Assembly: GCA_040386935.1 (NCBI GenBank)
Contig: JAZKEQ010000034.1
Location: forward strand, 1-64,000
Length of the DNA: 64,000 bases
Direction: 5' to 3'
Origin: JABMMZ01 sp040386935
GTDB lineage: Bacteria; Bacteroidota; Bacteroidia; NS11-12g; UBA955
The position numbers and the translations under genes are program-made. How positions within the stretch are numbered: position 1 is the stretch's first letter; each line of letters begins with the position of its first letter. The notes below the pieces were generated by a model, which was not told the origin of the DNA, ran no database searches, and was given only the letters and a program-made list of their open reading frames with translations. Below, piece after piece: positions 26,099 to 35,043 of this stretch.

Positions 26099-26944
26099 TT
26101 AATCCCAGATATGACTGAGGAGAAGACTGATTTTTTCTTTTAAAATATTGCGGTGAACAATGATATCGACAAAGCCATGTTCCAATAAGAATTCAGAACT
26201 CTGAAAACCTTTTGGCAAATCTTTACCGATAGTTTCTTTGATAACACGTGGCCCTGCAAAGCCTATCAGCGCTTCAGGTTCAGCGATATTGAAATCACCC
26301 AGCATTGCAAATGATGCGGTAATACCACCTGTTGTAGGATCGGTTAATACAGAGATATAAGGAACACCATCTCTAGCCAACAGAGCCAATTTAGCAGAAG
26401 TTTTTGCCATTTGCATCAGCGAGAAAGCAGCTTCCATCATACGGGCACCACCACTTTTACTGATGATGATCATGGGATGTTTGTTCTCTCTGGCATAATC
26501 AATTGCGCGGGCAATTTTTTCACCTACCACACTACCCATAGAACCACCGATGAAATTAAAGTCCATACACGCCACCACTATTTTGCGGCCGTTTGATTTA
26601 CCCACAGCAGTTCTAACGGCATCTTTCAATCCGCTCTTTGCAATGCTGTCTTTGATCCTAGCTTTGTAAGGCTTGGTATCGGTAAAGTTTAAAGGGTCGC
26701 CTGAAGTAATATTGGGGTCGAGTTCTTTGAATTTATTATCGTCAAATAATATTTCAAAGTATTCTTTAGAGCTAATTTTATAGTGATAATCGCATGCAGG
26801 GCAAACGAATTTGCCTTCGATCAGATCTTTATGAGGAGTAATGGTCTTGCACCTCGGACATTTATCCCACAAGCCATCCGGGGTTGCTTTTTTTTCTTTT
26901 GTTTTGGTGGTAATACCCTCCGAAACACGTTTAAACCAACTCAT
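26099..26944 (-). CDS. accD: acetyl-CoA carboxylase carboxyltransferase subunit beta
   Basis: A 281-residue protein, the usual length. An N-terminal Cys4 zinc ribbon (CPRC...CPAC at about residues 29-51) precedes the crotonase-fold domain, with FNFIGGSMGSVVGEKIARA, SKSGGARMMEAAFSLMQM and YISVLTDPTTGGITASFA. It moves the carboxyl group from biotin to acetyl-CoA, the first step of fatty acid synthesis, together with AccA. It lies 31 bases after the aldolase gene. Confidence 0.97.
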   Translation of the reverse strand: MSWFKRVSEGITTKTKEKKATPDGLWDKCPRCKTITPHKDLIEGKFVCPACDYHYKISSKEYFEILFDDNKFKELDPNITSGDPLNFTDTKPYKARIKDSIAKSGLKDAVRTAVGKSNGRKIVVACMDFNFIGGSMGSVVGEKIARAIDYARENKHPMIIISKSGGARMMEAAFSLMQMAKTSAKLALLARDGVPYISVLTDPTTGGITASFAMLGDFNIAEPEALIGFAGPRVIKETIGKDLPKGFQSSEFLLEHGFVDIIVHRNILKEKISLLLSHIWD

Positions 26945-26974
26945 AGTGTTACAAGATTAAAGGAAAGAATCGGA

Positions 26975-28033
26975 TTAAGCAAGTGTAATTTCTTTAGCCA
27001 AATACACGTCCTGAATGTTGTTTAACAAGGCAATACCTTCATTCATTGGCTTTTGGAAAGCTTTTCTTCCGCTGATTAAACCTTGACCACCTGCACGCTT
27101 GTTGATAACTGCAGTTGTTACTGCTTCAGCAAGGTCGCTGGCGCCTTTACTTTCACCACCGCTATTGATTAAACCTGCTTTGCCCATATAGCAATTTGCT
27201 ACCTGGTATCTGCACAAGTCAATCGGGTGATCAGTTGATAATTCACTGTAAACTTTTGCATGAGTTTTACCGAAGTTTAAAGCTGTATAACCGCCATTGT
27301 TGGTAGGTAATTTTTGTTTGATGATATCTGCCTGAATCGTTACACCCAAGTGGTTGGCTTGAGCGGTAAGGTCGGTAGCAGTGTGGTAATCGATGCCATC
27401 TTTTTTGAAACCGTTGTTTCTCAAGTAACACCACAGGATAGTTGCCATACCCAATTCGTGCGCTCTTTCGAAAGCCTGAGCCACTTCTACGATTTGACGG
27501 CCAGATTCAGGTGAACCAAAGTAGATAGTTGCACCTACAGCAGTAGCACCCATGTTCCAAGCATCATCAACGCTGCCGAACATGATTTGGTCAAATTTGT
27601 TAGGGTAAGTTAAAAATTCATTGTGATTGATTTTAACAATGAAAGGAATTTTATGGGCGTATTTTCTGCTGCATGCAGCCAATACACCGTAAGTAGAAGC
27701 AACAGCGTTGCAACCACCTTCTAAAGCCAATTTAACAATATTTTCAGGATCAAAGAAAATAGGGTTTGGTGCAAACGAAGCGCCCGCACTGTGTTCTATC
27801 CCTTGGTCAACAGGCAATATGCTCATATAACCTGTGCCGGCCAATCTACCGTGGTTGTACAAATCACTCAAGCTTCTCAATACCTGAGGTGAGCGGTTTG
27901 AAAGACCAAATGCACGGTCTACGAAGTCGCTACCCGGTACATGTAATAAGTCTTTACTGATTGTCTTAGATTGGTGGTTTAAAAGGTTATCGGCATCTGC
28001 GCCTAATAATTCTTGAATTTTTGAAATGCTCAT
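26975..28033 (-). CDS. class I fructose-bisphosphate aldolase (FbaB/DhnA type)
   Basis: A 352-residue protein of the archaeal-type class I aldolase family, which splits fructose 1,6-bisphosphate through a Schiff base and needs no metal. Visible blocks are SILPVDQGIEHSAGASFAPN, PFIVKINHNEFL, ATAVGATIYFGSPES, LGMATILWCYLRNNGFK and TIQADIIKQKLP (the region of the Schiff-base lysine). The C-terminal NSGGESKGASDLAEAV contacts phosphate in the family. It starts upstream of accD and may be transcribed with it. Confidence 0.93.
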   Translation of the reverse strand: MSISKIQELLGADADNLLNHQSKTISKDLLHVPGSDFVDRAFGLSNRSPQVLRSLSDLYNHGRLAGTGYMSILPVDQGIEHSAGASFAPNPIFFDPENIVKLALEGGCNAVASTYGVLAACSRKYAHKIPFIVKINHNEFLTYPNKFDQIMFGSVDDAWNMGATAVGATIYFGSPESGRQIVEVAQAFERAHELGMATILWCYLRNNGFKKDGIDYHTATDLTAQANHLGVTIQADIIKQKLPTNNGGYTALNFGKTHAKVYSELSTDHPIDLCRYQVANCYMGKAGLINSGGESKGASDLAEAVTTAVINKRAGGQGLISGRKAFQKPMNEGIALLNNIQDVYLAKEITLA

Positions 28034-28133
28034 ACTTTTCTTAAAGGCTGCAAAAGTACAGAATTTTAAAAAAAGATAAAAATTGATTTACAAGGGATTG
28101 CAAAAAAAATGGAAGTGCCCGTTATAATTAGGT

Positions 28134-29399
28134 TTAGTCGACCCAGTTGGCCCTGTCCATAGGCGAAAACTGCCAAGGGGCACCATTGTTTTCGAGATTG
28201 GTGAGCATGCCATTCAGTTCCGAAGGCGCAGCACTTTGTTCCATTACTACGTATTGGCGCATTTGCATGATGATGTCTACCGGGCTGATGTTAACTGGGC
28301 AGGCTTCAGCACAGGCATTGCAGGTGGTGCAGGCCCACAGTTCTTCGGCTGATACACGGTCGTGCAACGATTTGCCGTCATGAAACTCTTTGCCGTTTTC
28401 TGCTTTGGCTTTACCCAATTCTTCAATACGGTCGCGGGTATCCATCATGATTTTGCGTGGCGATAATAATTTGCCGGTGATATTGGCAGGACAAACAGAT
28501 GTGCAACGGCCGCACTCAGTGCAGCTGTAGGCTTCCATCAGGTTTTTCCAGGTAAGGTCGGTCACATCTTTAGCTCCAAAACCAAGAGGCGCTTCATAAC
28601 CTTCAGGCGGTTGGGCATTAGGGTCTAGCATCAATTGTACCTCGGTGGTAACAGCCGGCATGTTCTCAATTTTGCCTTTTGGATTCAGATTGCTGAAATA
28701 GGTATTGGGAAATGCCATGATGATGTGCAGGTGTTTGCTGAACGGCACATAGTTTAAGAAAATCAGAATGCCTATCCAGTGCAGCCACCAGCAGGTTAAC
28801 ATGATAAAGTGCAGACTGTCTTCTGAAGCACCGTTAAACAGGGGTTTGAACCAACTGCTCACGGGCATATTGCTGATAGTAGGGTCGGCTGCGTTCATTA
28901 ACAGCAAGGCGACCATTAAAATGATTTCAATGAATAGGATGGCATTGGCATCAAAAATAGGCCAGCCTTTCATTTCAGTTCCTGAAAAGCGTTTTACTTT
29001 TGAAACGTTTCTTCTTAATAGAAATACTACACAGGCCACGATCACACCTAATCCAAGAATTTCAAAAAAGCCGATGGCGATATTGTAAAAACTGCCCAAT
29101 AGCGGTTGAAAAATGCGGTGTTCACCGGTAAGACCATCAATGAGGATTTCGAGCACTTCTATATTAATGAGTACAAAGCCTACATAGATAAGGATATGGA
29201 AGAAACCGGCAACGGGGCGGAACACCATTTTGCTTTGACCGAGGGCCACGAGTGACATGGTTTTAATGCGTTGGGCATGGTGATTGTTCAAATCAAGGGG
29301 TTTACCCATATTGATATTGCGTCTGATGGTGCCAATGCTTTTAACAAAGAAATACACACCAATGGCAGAGCAGATAAAAAAGATAATTTGTGAGACCAT
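28134..29399 (-). CDS. membrane Fe-S protein (HdrC-like, two 4Fe-4S sites)
   Basis: A 421-residue protein. The N-terminal half has about five membrane segments of the NarI/cytochrome-b-like type with His residues (MTSLVAL-like loops, WWLHWIGILIFLN). The C-terminal half carries two ferredoxin-type clusters, CTECGRCTSVCPANITG and CTTCNACAEACPVNISP. In Bacteroidota such proteins often pair with a CCG-domain protein and take part in quinone-linked electron transfer; that partner may lie elsewhere. The partner and electron donor are unknown. It is the last core gene before the tRNA. Confidence 0.85.
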   Translation of the reverse strand: MVSQIIFFICSAIGVYFFVKSIGTIRRNINMGKPLDLNNHHAQRIKTMSLVALGQSKMVFRPVAGFFHILIYVGFVLINIEVLEILIDGLTGEHRIFQPLLGSFYNIAIGFFEILGLGVIVACVVFLLRRNVSKVKRFSGTEMKGWPIFDANAILFIEIILMVALLLMNAADPTISNMPVSSWFKPLFNGASEDSLHFIMLTCWWLHWIGILIFLNYVPFSKHLHIIMAFPNTYFSNLNPKGKIENMPAVTTEVQLMLDPNAQPPEGYEAPLGFGAKDVTDLTWKNLMEAYSCTECGRCTSVCPANITGKLLSPRKIMMDTRDRIEELGKAKAENGKEFHDGKSLHDRVSAEELWACTTCNACAEACPVNISPVDIIMQMRQYVVMEQSAAPSELNGMLTNLENNGAPWQFSPMDRANWVD

Positions 29400-29560
29400 G
29401 CTTTAAATTGGGTTCAATATTAAAACAAAAGCGGAGAAAACGGAAGAAATTTAATAGAAATTAGCGGGTAAATATGGGGGGATGGGGGAGGAATGTTGCA
29501 TAAAAGTAGTTGTATTATCGGGGCTTGGCATGATTTATTGGAATAAAAGGAGAAAAAAAG

Positions 29561-29590
29561 TTGGGATTGAGAAAATTTTTAATATTTTTG
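29561..29590 (+). promoter_or_regulatory. promoter of tRNA-Phe (TTG N19 TATTTTTG)
   Basis: TTG at 29561-29563 and TATTTTTG at 29583-29590 are an exact TAnnTTTG match with 19-base spacing. The tRNA begins 16 bases downstream, as expected for a Bacteroidota tRNA promoter. Confidence 0.7.
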
Positions 29591-29605
29591 CACTCCCAAT
29601 TTTGA

Positions 29606-29681
29606 GGTACCTTAGCTCAGTTGGTAGAGCAAAGGACTGAAAATCCTTGTGTCCCTGGTTCGATTCCTGGAGGTACCACCA
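29606..29681 (+). tRNA. tRNA-Phe (GAA), CCA encoded
   Basis: The full 76-base cloverleaf can be drawn. The acceptor is GGTACCT/AGGTACC, the D stem GCTC/GAGC, the anticodon stem AAGGA/TCCTT with loop CTGAAAA (anticodon GAA), T loop TTCGATT, discriminator A and encoded CCA. The T stem halves are CCTGG and CCTGG, giving a U-U mismatch at 51-63. The serine recombinase frame on the other strand runs into this gene, which marks it as an integration site. Confidence 0.95.
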
Positions 29682-31266
29682 AATCGGCATAATTGAAATT
29701 TTTATCAGTTATGCCGATTTTTTTTTGCACCAAAACCTGCTTCAGATGGGCGATGTAGGAAAATAATGGATTTATTTCCGGAGTTCGACACTGGTCAGTT
29801 TTCTTATTATAAGTCATTCCCTTTGGAAATACTAGATTTTGAAGCATGGTTTTAACGGAATAATCACTGGAAGTCCATAGGGATGGGAGATTTGCAGTAA
29901 AAACAAGCAGTTTATCAATTGATTTTTCAAGGTTCGACACTTTCACATTGCATTTTTCCAATTCCCGATTAATTTCAGTGCGCTCTTCCTTGAATTTTTC
30001 AGTAAACTTCAAATATTGGTCTTTGGTAATTTCTTCCAGAATAAACCTTTCTTCTATTCTTAATATTCTGTTATTGACTTCTTGAAGTCTTGAGCGGATT
30101 AATTGCTCATCGGCTTGTCTTTGCTCTAGATGGTGAGATAAAGTGTTTAACATTTCCTGTCTCACCAGTTGATTAGATTGGTCTGTCAGAGTTAGTCTAA
30201 ATGGTTCAAGAAGGGTTAAGAACTTATTGTGTATTTGCTTAGCATTTTTATTATTGCAGCAGCCTACTGTTCTGCATTTATAATACCAAAGATTCTTCTT
30301 TTTTACAATATACCCAGGCATTGAGCTACCACATTGATCGCATTTGATAAAATTCTTCATTGGAATAGCGTCATTCTCTATTTTAAAATTGTACCCTTGA
30401 GGGTTTACTTTTAAAAGTTCATTTACCTTGAGAAAAACTTCCTGAGAAATTAATGCTTCATGATTGCCAGGTACAACTTTTCCTTCAAGTGCATTATGAC
30501 TTATAAGACCACAGTAAAATGGGTTTCTGAACATTGCTGATATTCTTTGATGAGAAATCTTTAGGCCCAAAGTATTCAGTTTGATTTTTATTGACTCATT
30601 TGATAGATTTTCATTCGCCTTCCATAAAAAGGCTTTTCTGAGCAACTTGCCAGTATCATTAATAGTTATTAATGCCTTGCCATCTTTTCTAATCATATCA
30701 TATCCTGTAGGGGCTTTATGGCACCATTCTCCTCTTAAAAGCGCCTCCTTAACCCCTGACATGCATTTCTCTCGCCTTAATTGATTGTCGTATTCGGAAA
30801 AAATGTATTGAATATTTTGTTGTAAACTGCCACTGGAAGTGCTAGCATCTGTTGGTTGTGTTACAGATATAACTAAAATACCCTGTTTACGCAGTTGCTC
30901 AGTTATGTAAATAGCATTTCCACCACTTCGACTAAAACGGTCAACGCTATAAACAATGATATAAGCAATTCTTTCATTACTTTTTTTGACAAATGAGAGC
31001 ATTTTATTAAACTCATTTCTTTCATCATTCTTTGCACTTTCATATGTCCCTCCAAAATAAGTAACAACATTGTAACCCTGTTTTATTGCAAAAAGTTCGC
31101 AGGATTTTTTTTGAGTTGATAAACTCATATTATTATCAGCTTGCTCTTTAGTTGAAACCCGGGTATATATAACGCAATTATTACTATTATTTAAATTTTG
31201 ATGCTTTCCCTTCCCAAAAGCACTAAATACACTTAGATCTTTGTTGTCTGAATTCATTGGCTTCAT
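29617..31266 (-). CDS. large serine recombinase (site-specific integrase)
   Basis: A 549-residue recombinase. The N-terminal resolvase domain begins near residue 31 with VIYTRVSTKEQADNN (catalytic S38) and includes YSVDRFSRSGGNA. A recombinase domain follows (GYDMIRKDGKA...FRNPFYCGLI), then a zinc ribbon (CDQCGSSMPGYIV...CRTVGCC) and a coiled coil of about 90 residues (RILRIEERFILEEITKDQYL). It inserts or excises DNA between two short att sites. There is no stop before the tRNA: the frame reads through the terminator and ends inside the tRNA (PPGIEPGTQGFSVLCSTN), so the last 35 or so residues come from host DNA at the integration site. Start at 31266; a second Met is 3 codons in. Confidence 0.93.
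   Translation of the reverse strand: MKPMNSDNKDLSVFSAFGKGKHQNLNNSNNCVIYTRVSTKEQADNNMSLSTQKKSCELFAIKQGYNVVTYFGGTYESAKNDERNEFNKMLSFVKKSNERIAYIIVYSVDRFSRSGGNAIYITEQLRKQGILVISVTQPTDASTSSGSLQQNIQYIFSEYDNQLRREKCMSGVKEALLRGEWCHKAPTGYDMIRKDGKALITINDTGKLLRKAFLWKANENLSNESIKIKLNTLGLKISHQRISAMFRNPFYCGLISHNALEGKVVPGNHEALISQEVFLKVNELLKVNPQGYNFKIENDAIPMKNFIKCDQCGSSMPGYIVKKKNLWYYKCRTVGCCNNKNAKQIHNKFLTLLEPFRLTLTDQSNQLVRQEMLNTLSHHLEQRQADEQLIRSRLQEVNNRILRIEERFILEEITKDQYLKFTEKFKEERTEINRELEKCNVKVSNLEKSIDKLLVFTANLPSLWTSSDYSVKTMLQNLVFPKGMTYNKKTDQCRTPEINPLFSYIAHLKQVLVQKKIGITDKNFNYADLVVPPGIEPGTQGFSVLCSTN
29681..29726 (+). terminator. intrinsic terminator of tRNA-Phe
   Basis: A perfect 12-bp stem (AAATCGGCATAA / TTATGCCGATTT) with a 16-base loop, followed by a T run. 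It begins at the last base of the tRNA CCA. It lies inside the recombinase reading frame of the other strand. Confidence 0.85.
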
Positions 31267-31292
31267 TTTTATATGGCTTTTATGAATTATGT

Positions 31293-31502
31293 TTATTTTA
31301 AAATATCATTTTCCGAATCCAATTCCTGTTTTTCGTAATGATAAGCAAGTATAATACAAAACTCTCGAATAGTATCTATCATTTTTTGTGCCAAACAATC
31401 ATCTATATGAGCAAACTCAGGGCACTCTTTTAGCTCCTGTATGGTTATTTTCTTTTGATTATTTGAATCCCTATTCACTTGTGACAATTTGAATGCTGCC
31501 AC
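31293..31502 (-). CDS. small protein next to the recombinase
   Basis: A 69-residue soluble protein, 26 bases upstream of the recombinase. The middle (KITIQELKECPEFAHIDDCL) and the following helix (AQKMIDTIREFCIILAYHY) resemble short proteins that precede serine recombinases in Bacteroidota elements. Position and size would fit a recombination directionality factor or a regulator, but no motif proves it. Confidence 0.55.
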   Translation of the reverse strand: MAAFKLSQVNRDSNNQKKITIQELKECPEFAHIDDCLAQKMIDTIREFCIILAYHYEKQELDSENDILK

Positions 31503-31562
31503 AAAATTGAACTATAAAATTCGTGTAAGTGCTCAACTTGAATTCAAGTTGAATCCATTTTT

Positions 31563-32372
31563 TTAATTGCGTTTCTTTTTGTCTAATCCCTCAACATAAT
31601 CCAAGTATCCTTTTGCAAGGTCATCAAATAGTTTTGTGCTATCAGCATTAGAGTTGCTAAAATCTTTACTTTTTGAGGAACCAGATTGCCAGTTTTTAGC
31701 CAATTCTACATCAAAAACAACAGCTAAGCCTTCTATTGCTTTTGTAATTTCAACAGTGTTATTCGCTATGGCATTAGAATGAAAAAGGCCATAAACTAAC
31801 CGGTAAAAGTCTGACTTAGGTCGATTCCATTTAACAACTGGCTTTGAATTGATTTGTTCAATGAAATTATTCGTTATCTTCCGTCCAGCGATTTGCAGTT
31901 CTTTTTTAAGAAAATCAAAGTACTTTTGTTGAGCAAGCACCATAATTACATCTATCCCTAATAATGAGTTTAATTCGTTGGCATTTTGCATTTTATTAAA
32001 AGCCAGTTCCAATTCTTCATCATTTAATCCATAAGTACTTTTGAAAAGTTGGGAATAAGCCATATTAAATTCAGTAGCTTCAATTGAGGATATTGTATTT
32101 ATTACATCTTCTGGTTGATTTAAAGAAAGTAGGTATGTTATTTCAAGCTTATCAGTCGTTAGAAGGAAATCCCTTGTTTTGATTAACTCTGAGGTTAAAA
32201 CAGCAATTTGTTCCTCTTTATTAAAATAATAATTTTTTGAATGATTAAGCTGACCCTTCATTCTTTCAAACATAATAGAAGCGTACGTATCATATTCGTC
32301 CCTTTTTTCTAATACTGCTCTCCTGAATGCTAATTCTATTTCTTTAAATGTTAAAGGAGTTTTCTTTTCCAT
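31563..32372 (-). CDS. RteC-like protein of a mobile element
   Basis: A 269-residue soluble protein. The last 90 residues (VKWNRPKSDFYRLVYGLFHS, then TKAIEGLAVVFDVEL and FDDLAKGYLDYVE) follow the pattern of the RteC C-terminal region, W-x-x-x-K-x-D-[FL]-x-x-L-[IV]-Y-[AG]-L, seen in regulatory genes of Bacteroidota conjugative and integrative elements. The N-terminal helical part is less clear. By analogy it may control excision. The assignment is from pattern memory only. Confidence 0.55.
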   Translation of the reverse strand: MEKKTPLTFKEIELAFRRAVLEKRDEYDTYASIMFERMKGQLNHSKNYYFNKEEQIAVLTSELIKTRDFLLTTDKLEITYLLSLNQPEDVINTISSIEATEFNMAYSQLFKSTYGLNDEELELAFNKMQNANELNSLLGIDVIMVLAQQKYFDFLKKELQIAGRKITNNFIEQINSKPVVKWNRPKSDFYRLVYGLFHSNAIANNTVEITKAIEGLAVVFDVELAKNWQSGSSKSKDFSNSNADSTKLFDDLAKGYLDYVEGLDKKKRN

Positions 32373-32574
32373 TGTTTAAGGGATGAAGGGTAATTAATAT
32401 ACAAACGTACAATAAGATATTTGTATTAGGTAGATTTTCAGAGTAAAAACTACGATTTGCTGGCAGTGATTATTTACAAAATCAGAATGTATATCATTTA
32501 GTATTCAAGAGTTGATAAATCTCATTTTGTTTAGAAATATGTTATGTAATCTGCTCAATTATTACATAAATTCC

Positions 32575-35043
32575 TTACCACCGCCATACCATCACAACCC
32601 TACCTGTAAATACGTCTGCATTTTCCAAATTCCATAAACGGTGAATTTTATCATAACGTGTTAAAACACTTAAGGTAAAATTTCTGAATAGTTGCGAGGT
32701 TACTTGTAGCCCTCCTCCGGTTTTGAAGGCCCCATTTTTGTATTGTGTTTGCTCACCTAAGAAAGTTAAGGCTAATTTTCTTCCTGCTAAATAGGTGTGA
32801 TTCGCTTGAATAGAATTAGAGTTTAGTGAATCGACAAATGGCGCAGTAATATTCTGCATACAACTGATGATACTGGTATGCCTTTTACCCAATTGTAAGG
32901 TATTCACCATTGTTCTGAGTTCATAACCCACAGTCCCTAAATTACCTATCTGCATGGCCGAACGGGTGTAACTCATTAGCCCTATCCAATTAACAGACTT
33001 ATAACGTTTTTTATAAGTGAGTATCGCTGTCGTAATTGAGAATTGATTATTGGTTCTGTAAATGCTATCCGGGTGATTATTGCCTTGCTGATACGGACTA
33101 TATCCCAATGATAAATTCGGATATTTTTCAAATACTGTAGACAGTTTTAAACCATACCCTTTCATTCTGTTTGTGGCTTTATTGAGTTCTATCAAATTAT
33201 CACGCATTTCTTTGTAGAATCCAGAAAATTTTACTTTCTTTTTAAAAAATTGTTGTTCATACTTAAACTCAGCTTCTCTGAAATTGCGTCTTAAAAAAGG
33301 ATTGCCCACTGTATGAAATGCTGCGCCTGTTTGTTTTATGCTTGCTTCTACTTTTATTGTTGGCTTAACAATTTGTGTTGCTTTTATTTGAAATGCTTTG
33401 TTAGCAGATGCGCCAAGCACAGCTGAATTATTATTTGCAGTAATTGTTTGAGTGTTTTCAGAATAGCGCTCCCTGTAGCTGCTTTGAGCAGCATTGGCTT
33501 CTACCAATGTATTCTTCAACACTTCAAATCGTGCATGAATATTCAATACCCCATTACTAATCATTGGCAAATTAGGATTGGCGTTGGACTGATCAAATGC
33601 GTACAAATATTCAGCTGACAAATGATTGCCTTTTAACTCACCTATGCCATATCTTATAATGCCGATACTTCTGTCGTACACGGGTTTAACGGCTGAGAAT
33701 GGACCGGTGAATTGTTGGGTGGTTTTACCCAGGGTGATATCGTAAAATGTTTTATCTTTATTAATCCCAATATCTATACCCTTTATTGATGCCGCAAACA
33801 AAGTAAATTCTGAATATTGCGGATTCACAATACCTATTCCAAAACGATCAACTGCTAATATTGTTTTTATCAAACTATTACCGGGTAATTGTTCTTTGGC
33901 CATTTTCCGCAAATCATCAGGATTGCGGATACTATTGGCTTTTTGTAATAACATGGCTGAATCCTGTTGACGCAGATCTTCTATTTGTTGGCGTTTGTTT
34001 TTTAGTGTTTCTAACTGTTGTTGCATCCGCAGATATTTTCCCAATCTTGCAGTATCTGCCTTATCTTCATATTGCCCTTTGGCATTCATCAGTGAATCAC
34101 CTGCTTCTTTTTTATAGTGATTGATAATTGAATCACTTTGTTGCTTGAGTTCTGCTTCTATTTTTTGTTTTTCTTCTTCGCTGGCATTTTTCAGTTTTTC
34201 TTCTGCTGCCAGCCGTTGTTGAGCGATATAAGCTTTGCTTTTTTCTTCAGCCTGCTGCTGTAGCGTTCTATTCAATTCATCAGCATCAGGGATTTTACTT
34301 TTCAGACCATTGAGTTCTTGCTCGTAGCGCTGGGTTTCTAAGGTGTTTTTTTGTAAATCAAATTCTCTCAATTTATCCAGTTTTTTGGCATCGTCTAATT
34401 CTTTTTGAATATCATTGGCCGCTTGTTGCCTCATGGCATTTACATCCAATCTGAAACTAAAAAAATTACTTTGATAAGTGTTGTTGTTTTCTGTTGTAAA
34501 AAAGAAATTGGCCTTAAAGGGCAAACCAAACAAACTGATAGTAGGAGCAATATACAAACGGCTATACATGGGCTCATTGCGCATCATGGGGTTCTGGGCT
34601 GTAGCGGCAAAACTTTCAGAACGCACTTCGCCTGTAAATTTAAAAGCGGACTTTAATATTTTTTTAACAGGTGGTTTGCTTAAGCTTGTTGCTTTTTGTT
34701 GGTATTTAGTAGCAACACCTTTTACAGGTTGAGTTTGTTGCTTTATACTAGCCTTGCCTTTTGTTGCTAATTGTGACCTAGCGTTGCTATCTGTTTTGCT
34801 CTTTGCTGTAGTTTTTTGATCTGTTACCCAAGCATTGCCCATTGTTTTATTGCTTTGAATAACATTTTTTGCGATACTTTTTTGAGAATCAATAGCCTGA
34901 TTTGCTTGTTGTTGTTTTGCGTTGCGTATGCTATCTGATTGTATTTTCATATTGCTCTTTTGTGTAGTTGATGAACTATCCCTCACTTGTGCACTTAAAT
35001 ACATATAATGAAACAACAATATAAAGCTGCAAAATTTGAGCAT
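32575..35043 (-). CDS. exported coiled-coil and outer-membrane barrel-like protein
   Basis: An 822-residue protein with a short signal (LKFCSFILLFHYMYLSAQ). Residues 20-125 are low-complexity, rich in Gln, Ser and Lys. A short beta region follows (FKFTGEVRSESFAATAQNPM). Residues 210-385 form a long charged coiled coil (EEKSKAYIAQQRLAAEEKLK). The final 400 residues alternate in the way of an outer-membrane beta barrel and end VFTGRVVMVWRW, an aromatic C-terminal end. I do not recognise the family. It lies 550 bases from the Rhs operon on the same strand and may be a partner of it, but it has its own intergenic space. Confidence 0.65.
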   Translation of the reverse strand: MLKFCSFILLFHYMYLSAQVRDSSSTTQKSNMKIQSDSIRNAKQQQANQAIDSQKSIAKNVIQSNKTMGNAWVTDQKTTAKSKTDSNARSQLATKGKASIKQQTQPVKGVATKYQQKATSLSKPPVKKILKSAFKFTGEVRSESFAATAQNPMMRNEPMYSRLYIAPTISLFGLPFKANFFFTTENNNTYQSNFFSFRLDVNAMRQQAANDIQKELDDAKKLDKLREFDLQKNTLETQRYEQELNGLKSKIPDADELNRTLQQQAEEKSKAYIAQQRLAAEEKLKNASEEEKQKIEAELKQQSDSIINHYKKEAGDSLMNAKGQYEDKADTARLGKYLRMQQQLETLKNKRQQIEDLRQQDSAMLLQKANSIRNPDDLRKMAKEQLPGNSLIKTILAVDRFGIGIVNPQYSEFTLFAASIKGIDIGINKDKTFYDITLGKTTQQFTGPFSAVKPVYDRSIGIIRYGIGELKGNHLSAEYLYAFDQSNANPNLPMISNGVLNIHARFEVLKNTLVEANAAQSSYRERYSENTQTITANNNSAVLGASANKAFQIKATQIVKPTIKVEASIKQTGAAFHTVGNPFLRRNFREAEFKYEQQFFKKKVKFSGFYKEMRDNLIELNKATNRMKGYGLKLSTVFEKYPNLSLGYSPYQQGNNHPDSIYRTNNQFSITTAILTYKKRYKSVNWIGLMSYTRSAMQIGNLGTVGYELRTMVNTLQLGKRHTSIISCMQNITAPFVDSLNSNSIQANHTYLAGRKLALTFLGEQTQYKNGAFKTGGGLQVTSQLFRNFTLSVLTRYDKIHRLWNLENADVFTGRVVMVWRW

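Larger units (their letters stand above)
29617..32372 (-). mobile_element. small integrative element in tRNA-Phe
   Basis: A serine recombinase next to the tRNA 3' end, a 69-residue protein and an RteC-like protein form a compact same-strand unit unlike the core genes on either side. The left end is within or just after the tRNA and terminator. I could not find the second att copy, so the right end, somewhere between 32372 and 32575 or beyond, is open. Confidence 0.65.

Noticed and set aside
29617..29730. Conserved C-terminal domain of the recombinase (PPGIEPGTQGFSVLCSTN)
   Set aside because: This text is the reverse complement of the terminator and tRNA-Phe, so it is readthrough into host DNA and not a domain.
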